Source of the DNA: Diphasiastrum complanatum
Lineage: Eukaryota > Streptophyta > Lycopodiopsida > Lycopodiales > Lycopodiaceae
Assembly (NCBI GenBank): GCA_029204225.1
Contig: MU835392.1
Span: 1-39,551, forward strand
Reading direction: 5' to 3'
DNA length: 39,551 nt
In this document: one piece after another, positions 10,540-19,168 of the stretch
How the letters are laid out: each line of letters opens with the position of its first letter
How positions within the stretch are numbered: position 1 is the first letter of the stretch
Made by a program: the position numbers and the translations under genes
The notes under the pieces: model-generated
Told to the model about the DNA's origin: nothing
Database searches by the model: none
What the model saw: only the letters and a program-made list of their open reading frames with translations

Positions 10540-10639
10540 GGATGGCTGGAGGGGTGTCCTATGTGGGCTGATTCCGTGATCGATTTGTATGGGCGCGGCC
10601 AGGCAAAGGTCCGTTGGCAGGACCATCTCAAAGGGGGAC

Positions 10640-12405
10640 CTTGTCTTTGTTACTTGTTAGTAAACCTGCCTGAGTGTCTTACTTGTACGTATTCGTGGTG
10701 AGTCTTAGTACTCGTGCTTTGCCTGGTTTGCATGATTGCTTGTGATACAAGGAGCTGATGGCTCGAGAAGGAACCTTTTCTTTTGAAGGCTGATACCATC
10801 AAACAAAGAGGACTACAGAATCTGTGGGGCGGATTTGCAGTTCAAGTACTCACACGTGAACGACAACGAAACGACTCAATGTTTGCAAAGGATGGATGGC
10901 TAGCCTGTTTCTTGGGTTAGTTTCATTTGCGACAACGCCCACCAGACGCAAGCAGGAAGTCAAAAGTTGGAAAGGGCCATTTCAGGGGAGATCTTCTATG
11001 GAGCAGTTGGTCTTCATTTTGGGACGGCCACCTTCGGAACTGAAACTCACTGAGCATGGGTGATATCCAGTATCAGTTGGGTTTTTTTCCTCAAAGGGGA
11101 AAAGACTAGGATCCTCTTCAGAGATTGGCAACAAGTTGGATCGAGCCATAATCCTAGCAGATGGGAAGCAAAGTGTTGGAAAGGCTTTTTGTCCGAAGAA
11201 CTCTACTCTAAGTCCGATCAGCTGATTTATTAAGTGGAGGGGAACTATCACACACACCTCTCTCTTGGGGCAAATTTTGAATGAAAGTTGATCAAAATGG
11301 GGGCAAATTCAAGGTGACCTAGCCATACTCACACGAGGAGACTGGCGAACTTTGGACCTAATAAGTTGACAAGTTTTTGTGGTGGAAAGGAAAGTTTGTT
11401 ATAAGCTTTCTCTGGACCAGCAATGATGAGGAAACATATGAGTACGCTGGCTTGTGTTACGTGTAAGGCAGCTGATCAATGAAGGAACTGTGAAAGTTGA
11501 GTCTTGCATAGAGACTTGGTATTTCGAACGGACGCTAAGGGATAGTTCGCGTTGAGATCGGACTAGTGCAAACTCTGGGTGCATGTTTCTGATTCAATGA
11601 GAGCTACTTGAAGCTAAGCTCGATGTACTCTTCTTGTTTTGACTGTGAGGCAACTAACCAGTGATGGAATTGTGAAAGTCAAGTTTTGCGCGACGGACAT
11701 GGTGCTTCAAACAAACGCGAAGAGATAGTTCGGATGCGGATCAAACTGGTGCGACCCTTTGGCTTTCCACGAGGTCAATGGTTACATTTGGGCTGATTCA
11801 AAGAGCTACTTCAAGCTAAGTGAGAGGTGCATTGCGAAGTACTCAATCTTTGCCTACCTTAAAGAGCCAAGATGGAAAAGTATCAAGATCAGGCTGGGAC
11901 AAGGAGAGAAATCAAGGTGCAGAAGCAACAAGGCACGGAGTGGACCAATAAGTGGGCAATCAAACGATAAATCCTTCGGCTCAGGGAGCCTTGATACCTG
12001 TGCGGAACCCGAACAAATCTGGAGCTCAGGGAGCTCAACACAAAGTGCATCAAGGACAAATCAGGAGCTCAAAGGAGTTCCAAAGTCGAAAGTCAGAAGC
12101 GACAGGGGCGAACATTTCAAAGAAAGTCCTCTGTCACCAGTTAATAAGGCTCTCGGGTTTTACGAAAGCGATATCAAATCTACGCTTTTCCCAGACAAAG
12201 ATATTTGTTTCAAGTTATGTAATTTTTCAGTACAAAGAGCTGAGCCTCCGACTTGTGGTGTGCCAGCTTCAATGTTAATAAAAAGTGGCCAGTAAATTGA
12301 GTACTGTGCCAAGTAGCATAAATGTATAGTCATTTTAATTGGGAGACACCTTTACTTTAATCTGACATCTGATGAGGACATCAGATGTTATAAAGGTGGG
12401 GTGGA
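10640..12405 (+). other. Element B interior, no recognisable protein
   Basis: The longest open frame (11759-12295, 178 codons) shows no retroelement motif; the other frames are shorter and also featureless. A degenerate tandem duplication of about 180 bp is visible: 11463-about 11623 and 11645-about 11826 share the sequence from GGCARCT...GGAAYTGTGAAAGT to GAGCTACTTSAAGCTAAG. At 12241-12260 a 20-nt phrase matches the LTR of Elements A and C exactly. At 12365-12388 is a 10-bp-stem hairpin with an AGGA loop, then the purine tract. Confidence 0.6.
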
Positions 12406-13652
12406 TGTTGTAAAGCTACCTTTACAAGCTTTACTTCCGGTGCCATTGGCGCCAGCTATGTCCCCGGCGCCAGCAGCGCCGCTGCTGCTCCCGGCGCCAA
12501 CGGCGCCGACGCCGCTCCCGGCGCCACTGTGACCAGAATCCAGCCGGCGCCAAGTTCCTATGGCTGAAAATCTTTGATCGGTTCTAGCGGAGTCCAGAGA
12601 GCTCAGATCGATGAGCAATCACCTCACACGATCTAGGCATGATTAAAGGAAGCCTGGGGATCAATAAAATCTAGAGAGAGAAAATGACTTTCTAGAAAGA
12701 GAAAATCCTAGAGAGAGAAAAAAACGTGCTTTACCAGCTTAGGTAGAGTGCTTGTTATGAGGGGAGGTGCCGAATCACACCAATACTATAGGGGAGTGCG
12801 GGTTGCGACTCAGGGCGAGCTCCAACCAAGTCTCAGCCTCCCTTGCTGGAATGTTGTCATGGCTCTCGCCTTGGCATGCTAGCGCCCCGGAGACTAGGGT
12901 CGGTCACACACTTGAAATGTAACCTTCTCAGATTTATCAATAAAGTGGGATTTTCCTCAAACTGACTCTGATTACCTTCTGGGTTTCAGTGTTCGGTAAA
13001 AGCGCCAGTTGTAAGGCCGCTTTCAAAATTTTTAACTTGGCACATAGCTGAGGGTCGTATCCCGGGACGCCAGCGGTATGCCGTCGGGACCATTCGGTCC
13101 GTGGCGCCAGCGGTATGCTGTCGGGACCATTTGGTCAAGGAACTGGTTGTTTCCATATCTGTCGCAGCTTGTAGTTCTGAGTGTTCCTTGCATGAACGTG
13201 AATGGGTTAAGCTCTTGGGGAACGGGCTCTAACCTGTCGGCTGAGTTGGATGGCTTGCTTGGGTGGATGTTACTTGTTTATGGCTGTCCAGTCTGGCGTG
13301 GCGCCAGGTTGGCTTCCAGCGCTCGTGACGAAGCTTTCAGTTGGTTAAGTCTGATGTAAGTCAGACTGCTTGCTTGGAATGGATGTTACTCGTTTGTAAC
13401 GAAGCTTCGAGTTGGTTAAGTTTGATTTATGTCGGGCGGCTTGCTTGGAGGGAAGTCACCCACGTCGGGACTCCCGATCTGGCATGGCGCCAGGTTGGAT
13501 CTCAATGTTGGTTTTCGGAACTTCAAGTTGGTTAAGTCTGATCGTTGTTGGCGAGTTGGCTGCTTGTATGTCAAGTGGGTTTGGATGGCAAGAGTTGAAG
13601 GCTGGGAAGCTAAGTCGTGGTTCCCGGCTCCCTTTGGGATGCCTGCGCTACA
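12406..13652 (+). repeat. Element B 3' LTR
   Basis: 1247 bp, the same length as the 5' copy and differing at five positions by eye, all transitions. It ends GCGCTACA and is followed by the CTTGG target duplication. Confidence 0.93.
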
Positions 13653-13670
13653 CTTGGTCACACAAGGTGA

Positions 13671-13795
13671 GCTCCTTGAGCTCTGCATCGGCACTTGAAT
13701 TCACTTTTGATGTAGAAACTGTAGGCAATGTTGGCTCCATTTGTTCCCGTGTCAGCTGGTCTATCACTGTTGGTTGTCCTTCGTTAAAGAGGTGA
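13671..13795 (-). repeat. Tandem 150-bp unit split by Element B
   Basis: On the minus strand 13795-13671 matches 8806-8669. Before Element B inserted, the two copies were adjacent and in the same reading frame (FNEGQP...LKEL and FNEGHP...LKEL, 50 codons apart). A third, more degenerate start (EPTIPPNL) precedes them. The unit matches no retroelement domain I know and may be a duplicated linker. Confidence 0.65.
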
Positions 13796-14215
13796 ATGAG
13801 ATTGGGAGGAATGGTTGGCTCAGTTCATTTGTCTCGTTCTTTTCTAGTTGATCCCCTGACACAGCTCTGACGACACAAGGTTTCCTGCCATTATATAATA
13901 ACACAAGGTTAACCCCTTTTGCCAAGAAGGCCACCACATGTTCGTTAAACCAGCTTAATCCCAAAATAGCGTCGAAGGCATCCATCTTCAAGATTGTGAA
14001 CGTTAGTCGATTCTTCCAGGTTCCATGAGAGATTGGTAAGTTGGTTGCTAATCTACAAGTGGTCATTGTACCTTTCGCGGTCTCCACACAAATATGAGTC
14101 ACATTTTCTTCACATCGGATGTCCAATTCCCCTGTCAGTTTTGTGACGCTCCCAGGTCTACCATGAAGTAAATAATCCTGCCTTGAATACAGCCTTTCAG
14201 GTACAATAACTTGGA
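13764..14215 (-). pseudogene. Element A aspartic protease fragment
   Basis: Retropepsin of the Gypsy polyprotein. The minus strand shows the active-site region with Leu where Ser is expected (VDLGAS, about 14145-14170), soon followed by a stop and a frame change. A 120-codon frame (14126-13764) then carries the conserved ETAKG and MDAFDAILGLSW segments that align with Element C's protease. Polymerase domains should follow but are absent. The frame instead runs into short repeats and the Element B insertion point. Frame break plus deletion make this non-functional. Confidence 0.75.
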
Positions 14216-14269
14216 TCCTCTCGCAGGAGTCGCCATAAGATGTTCACGATACACCGCAAGTGCCCCTAT

Positions 14270-15676
14270 CTATTGTAAGGCATTCAGGTCAGACTCCATC
14301 AAATCTGTTTCTGGGTCCTCTTCGTCATCCTGTTCACCATCTTCTTGATCAAATGCCTCTCTCTCCATCCTATCAAATCCTTCAATGACAGCCATGATTT
14401 GCTTATTCAATGGTTTGGGGCATGACCTCCAAGAGTGACCTTGCTGATGACAGTTGAAGCAACGAATGAAACTGCCCACCGTTGGTGAGCTGTGGCTGTG
14501 ACTAGCTAAAGGTCCAACATTGTTTCTTCTCTGGAACATGTTCCCTCCATTGTTGCCTTTGTTGCCAAACCCTGTTTTTGTTGGGAATTTGTTCACGCTA
14601 CTCGAGGCTTGGTTGCCATTTGAAGCTGAGTCCCTTCTTGAAAAGAAGCTCGAACTCGGTCTGGATCCACTAAATACTCTTGTTGAGGTTGCGGGAGCAG
14701 CTGGTGCCAATGTGCTCTCATAATCACGAACCATTTCAGCCGCTCGAATAGTTGAATTGAAATCATGGGGCATGTAGCTGTCTATTGCACGCCGGGTCCA
14801 AGATTGCATTCCAGACAATAGATAATCAGTTTTGTCTGCCTCGGACATATCTTCAATAACCCATACACTCTGTCTGAATTTATTGAGGTACTCTCGCAAT
14901 GACCCTTTCTGTTTGAGCCCCGATAATTCTGTCCTCAATCTCATGTGTGAATCCTTCGGTATGAACTCCTCTCGTAACGCGGCTTTGAATGCGTCCCATG
15001 TCTGGAAATACATTCCTGCCATCCGGTACCAGTTTGTAGTATAGCCCTCAAAATATGCTAATGCCAAGTCCGTTCTTTCTTCCTCAGGAGTGTTCATCAG
15101 ACGGAAGTAGTGGTCCATGTGAAACAACCAATCTTCCACAACTCGAATGTCACGCTCTCCTTTGAAAGTAGGTGGTGCTTTCACTTTGGCAGTCTTCCTT
15201 GGGCCTTCCGTGTTTCGCGCTCGTGGTTCTCTTGGTATCTGTGGAGGAGGCGGCACTGCATTCCCCCTAGTTGCTTCCAACTCTTCAAACCTGGCTTCGA
15301 GCTGTGTTAGCCCGTCTCTCATTTCTCTAGCAAGGTTAAATTGAGTAAGGTTCATGGTTCACAAGGATGTTTGCCATTCTTTCCTTTCTGTTTCTCTATC
15401 CTTCTTCACCTCGCTAAGCATAGCCGTCATTGCGCTTGATAAGTATTGCCGCATCTTCACTTCAAAGAGGTCCTGTTGCGCCTCTGGCAAGGGTTCGTCC
15501 CTTGGTGTAGGTTCAGAAGGGCCACTCATCTCTTCTTGGAGAGGCGCCACTGTGGAGTGCGTACGCTCTTTCTTTCTCGACTTGGACCTGGAGCCATCTC
15601 GATGCATGCGAGAGCTGTATTCTCCCAACTCTTCTCCATCCGTCAATGCTCGTAACTCTTCAAGATGGTCCTCCAT
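14270..15676 (-). pseudogene. Element A gag polyprotein, one in-frame stop
   Basis: Gag is the structural capsid/nucleocapsid protein of the retrotransposon particle. The frame starts at ATG 15676, runs 105 codons, meets TGA at 15361-15359 and continues in the same frame from 15355 to a stop at 14270 (361 more codons). The second part has the Retrotrans_gag core (VEDWLFHMDHYFRL..., LREEFIPKDS, LREYLNKFRQS) followed by a serine/asparagine-rich stretch and one CCHC zinc knuckle (CFNCHQQGHSWRSC, about 14420-14463), then an acidic tail. The frame is otherwise open, so the single nonsense codon may be the only lesion in gag. The ATG at 15355 could be an alternative start. Confidence 0.85.
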
Positions 15677-16034
15677 TATAGTCAGAGGTGTACTTCCAAC
15701 AGATTATCGCCTCAATCTTTTTTTTTATATTTGAAACTCTCCCTTCTGTCGGCCAGGCCCCACAGCTCTCTTTTCTTCTTTATTAAATCAGCTTCAATGA
15801 AAATATCCCCTCCTCAAACTTAGCACGCCCACATCACCTGAGAGCCAAGTAGGAACCAGGTCATTTGTGTCCAAGCAAGCACACAACAAACGGAACATAC
15901 CAACCAAAGCAAACACAGAGGATCCCTCTCAAGCAACAAACCTCCCTGAGACCGGACGTAGGACCTTTGCCTAGCTACGCCCACACAAATCTATCATAGA
16001 ATTAGCCCACGGGGAAACATCCATCCAACCATCC

Positions 16035-16420
16035 GTGCTTTCACCATTAAGCAGCACATTGCCTCAGTCACGCCCCACCACTTTTTGGTCGATAGCCCTT
16101 ATAGCTAAATGATCGGCAGCTATCCCGCACCGGCAGCTAACCACCCGTGCTTTACACCCGAATTCGAGCAGCATCTCTGTATCAATGGTCAGCCCGTACA
16201 GTTCGAATATGTCGCCCCGCACCCCACAAGGTACAGACCGTGCTTTCACCTACCTAGGCAGCACTTTGCCTCATCCGTCCTACGTGCAGACAGCGCCAGG
16301 CCCGAACCGCGAGAACTGACCGTGCTTACACCTCGAGGGCAGCACTTTGACTCATCAAGTCCCCCGTTCTGCCGACCACCCTGACCGTGGACGCACCCGT
16401 GCTTACACTGTGGGCAGCAC
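16035..16420 (-). repeat. Element A leader: five-stem-loop array
   Basis: In the minus-strand sense direction the five units lie at 16420-16399, 16345-16322, 16264-16240, 16174-16147 and 16057-16035. They correspond one-to-one with those of Elements B and C. Loops 2, 3 and 4 contain CCTCGAGG, CCTAGG and CGAATTCG. Confidence 0.8.
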
Positions 16421-16495
16421 CTTGCGCAACGGTTGTCCTGACAAATCCCAAAACGTGGCCATCCTTGTGAGACTTGCGTAGCTGACCGGCTAGTC

Positions 16496-16508
16496 GGCTA
16501 TGATACCA
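16496..16508 (-). promoter_or_regulatory. Element A primer-binding site (tRNA-iMet-like)
   Basis: On the minus strand TGGTATCATAGCC starts two bases after the 5' LTR end. It has one mismatch to the canonical TGGTATCAGAGCC, the same mismatch as in Element C. Confidence 0.8.
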
Positions 16509-16510
16509 CA

Positions 16511-17423
16511 TGTTGCGCCGGCGCCTCAAAGGGCGCTGAGACTTGAGCAGTTTCCCCAATACGCGCTTAAGTCTAACATTCATCCATCATGCACTTACGT
16601 AAAAGCCAACTCAGAAACGTAACAAGCTTAACCATTCAGACTTAAGAAAACTGGAATCCCAACCAACCCGAAAGCCAACTCAGAATCCGTCCCCAAAAGG
16701 TAACCAAAGGCAAAGACAAGCCACACATGAAAACCAAGGCATAGTGGTCGCCAAACTGACTAATTGGCATAGCGGCAAGCCCCATGTCGATGACATGTAG
16801 GCGCTAGCGACGCAAAAAGGTTGTAGTAAGGGTCCTTCCACTTGGACCAGTCCCGGAGGCGAAACCGAAATGGTAATCATCCCCAAGGATCAACTTTATT
16901 AGATTTGGAAGCGGTTACATTCATACATAGACTGACCAGTCTCGGGGCCACCAACACGTGCTAAGCATTGTGCCTGGCTCGTGCTGGTAGAGGGAGCTGA
17001 GACCTGGCGACTGGATTTCTGCCGCTGGTTGAGCTGCCCAAGTTTCTGTCTGCCGGACTCCCCCTATAGTTCTGCTGTGATTCGGCGCACCCCCTCTGGT
17101 TTGAAACATAGTGCTTTCTGGTAAAGCACGCTTTTTAGGACTTAGTTTTTATTTTGCTGATTAAGCCTGACAAGCCTGGCTGAATCAGTCTGGCTCCCGG
17201 ACATGAGTCCCGGGAGCCGTCCCAGCGGCCGAATCAACTTGCTTTCCTGACTAGGCCATGACTCGAGCTCCAGAGCTAGCTCATGACTTGTGACTACTTG
17301 ACTGGCTCACCACAGGTCGGAGGCTTAGTCCTTGACGTTCTAACTTGCTCTGGGACCTTAGAGAGTGTCACCCCTTTGAGTCTTACAGGGCACGCTGGGT
17401 GCACTCGAGTCAGCTTTACAACA
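16511..17423 (-). repeat. Element A 5' LTR
   Basis: 913 bp. It keeps the intact hairpin GTGCTTTACCAGAAAGCAC near 17111-17129, which is mutated in the 3' LTR. The right edge CAACA is followed by target duplication CATCC. Confidence 0.9.
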
Positions 17424-17570
17424 CATCCCCTCCTCCACTTTTTTGCTTTCATGTGGGACCCCAAGACCAATCCTAAGTCACATTTGAAAACACATTTCTC
17501 TAAGACCAATCCTAAGTCATGGTTGAAAACACACTTCTCTAACGTAAGTTTGTAGATGACCAATGGCAAG
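17424..17570. repeat. 147-bp spacer with 39-bp tandem duplication
   Basis: Pre-insertion host DNA between two divergently oriented LTRs. It contains two copies of a 39-bp unit (17463-17501 and 17502-17540, starting AAGACCAATCCTAAGTCA) that differ at a few bases. Confidence 0.8.
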
Positions 17571-18479
17571 TGTTGTAAAGCTGACTCAGGTGCACCCAGC
17601 GTGCCCTGTAAGACTCTAAGGGGTGACGCTCCCTAAGGTCCCAGAGCAAGTTAGAACGTCAAGGATTGAGCCTCCGACTTGTGGTGAGCCAGTCAAGTAG
17701 TCACAAGTCATGAGCTAGCTCTGGAGCTCGAGTCATGGCCTAGTTAGGAAGCAAGTTGATTCTGCCGCCGCGACAGCTCCCGGGACCCATGTCTGGGAGC
17801 CAGACTGATTCTGCCAGGCTTAATCAGCAAAATCAAAACTAAGTCCCAAAAAGCGTGCTTTACCAGAAAGCACTATGTTTCAGAACAGAGGGGGTGCGCC
17901 GAATCACAGCAACACTATAGGGGGAGTCCGACAGACAGAAACTTGGGCAGCTCAACTAGCACCAGGAATCCAGTCGCCAGGTCTCAGCTCCCTCTACCAG
18001 CACGAGCCAGGCATAATGCCCAGCACGTGTTGGTGGCCCCGAGACCGGTCAGTCTATGTATGAATGTAACCTCTTCCAAATCTAATAAAGTTGATTCTTG
18101 GGGATGATTACCATTTCGGTTTCACCTCCGGGACTGGTCCAAGTGGAAGGACCCTTACTACAACCTTTTTGCGTCACTGGTGCCTAAGGGTCCCTGTCAT
18201 CAACATGGGACTTGCCGCTATGCCAATTGGTCAGTTTGGCGACCACTATGCCTTGGGTTTCATGTGTGGCTTGTCTTTGCCTTTGGTTACCTTTTGGGGA
18301 CGGATTCTGAGTTGGCTTTCGGGTTGGTTGGGATTCCAGTTTTCTTAAGTCTGAATGGTTAAGCTTGTTACATTTCTGAGTTGGCTTTTACGTAAGTGCA
18401 TGATGGATGAATGTTAGACTTAAGCGCGTATTGGAGAAACTGCTCAAGTCCCAGCGCCCTTTGAGGCGCCGGCGCAACA
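17571..18479 (+). repeat. Element C 5' LTR
   Basis: 909 bp, TGTTGTAAAGCTGACTC to CGGCGCAACA. It contains a perfect 7-bp-stem hairpin GTGCTTTACCAGAAAGCAC at 17855-17873, the GTGCGCCGAATCACA...ACTATAGGGG block shared with Element B's LTR, and AATAAAGTTGATT (about 18083) as a polyadenylation-like signal. Confidence 0.9.
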
Positions 18480-18481
18480 TG

Positions 18482-18494
18482 TGGTATCATAGCC
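18482..18494 (+). promoter_or_regulatory. Element C primer-binding site (tRNA-iMet-like)
   Basis: TGGTATCATAGCC, one mismatch to the iMet complement, two bases after the LTR. Confidence 0.82.
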
Positions 18495-18569
18495 GACTAG
18501 CCGGTCAGCTACGCAAGTCTCACAAGGATGGCCACGTTTTGGGATTTGTCAGGACAACCGTTGCGCAAG

Positions 18570-18957
18570 GTGCTGCCCACAGTGTAAGCACGAGTGCGTC
18601 CACGGTCGGGGTGGTCGACAGAACGGGGGACTTGATGAGTCAAAGTGTTGCCCTCGAGGTGTAAGCACGGTCAGTTTCCGCGGTTCGGGCCTGGCGCCGT
18701 CTGCACATAGGACAGATGAGGCAATGTGTTGCCATTAGGTTGGTGAAAGCACGGTCTGTGCCTTGTGGGGTGGGGGGTGACATATTCGAACTGTACGGGT
18801 TAACCATTGATACAGAGATACTGCTCGAATTTGGGTGTAAAGCACGGGTGGTTAGCTGCCGGTGCGGGATAGCTGCCGATCATTTAGCTATAAGGTCTAT
18901 CGACCAAAAAGTGGTGGGGCGTGACTGAGGCAATGTGCTGCTTAATGGTGAAAGCAC
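18570..18957 (+). repeat. Element C leader: five-stem-loop array
   Basis: Units lie at 18570-18591, 18645-18668, 18726-18752, about 18819-18845 and 18935-18957. Units 2 and 3 have GTGTT opposite AGCAC, which replaces a C-G pair with U-G on the sense RNA. Loop 2 keeps CCTCGAGG. Loop 4 is CGAATTTG, still self-complementary with G-U pairs. Unit 4's stem and loop 3 have decayed. Confidence 0.75.
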
Positions 18958-19168
18958 GGATGTTTGGATGGATGTTTCCTCGTGGGCTAATTCTGTGATA
19001 GATTTGTGTGGGCGCGGCTAGGCAAAGGTCCTACATCTGATGTCAGGGGGAATGTGGCTTGAGAGGGATCCTCTGTGTTTGCTTTGGTTGGTATGTTCGT
19101 TTGTGGTGTGCTTGTTTGGACCTGAATAACCCCTGGTTGCTTAACTTCTTCCAGGTGATCTGATCTAG

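Larger units (their letters stand above)
8817..13652 (+). mobile_element. Element B: young non-autonomous LTR retrotransposon nested in A
   Basis: A complete 4836-bp element with 1247-bp LTRs and a perfect 5-bp target-site duplication CTTGG (8812-8816 and 13653-13657). A perfect tRNA-iMet PBS (10066-10078) follows the 5' LTR, and a purine-rich tract (TAAAGGTGGGGTGGA, 12391-12405) precedes the 3' LTR. The 2342-bp interior has no gag, protease, RT or integrase, so it needs proteins in trans, like LARD-type elements. Its leader is homologous to those of Elements A and C although its LTR is mostly different. I count 5 LTR differences in 1247 bp (0.4%), all transitions, so the insertion is recent. 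Confidence 0.93.
7354..17423 (-). mobile_element. Element A: Gypsy-type LTR retrotransposon, gag only, interrupted
   Basis: Two full LTRs (7354-8273 and 16511-17423) start TGTTG and end CAACA when read in the element's direction or its complement. The flanking 5-mers are CGTCC (7349-7353) and CATCC (17424-17428), a target-site duplication with one change. The minus strand reads: 5' LTR, tRNA-iMet-like PBS, structured leader, gag, partial protease, repeats, polypurine tract (minus strand of about 8274-8287), 3' LTR. RT, RNaseH and integrase are absent, so the element is non-autonomous. Without Element B (8817-13652) and one target duplication it is about 5.2 kb. The LTRs differ by roughly 35-40 mostly transition changes plus a small indel, so it is clearly older than the insertion it contains. 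Confidence 0.88.
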
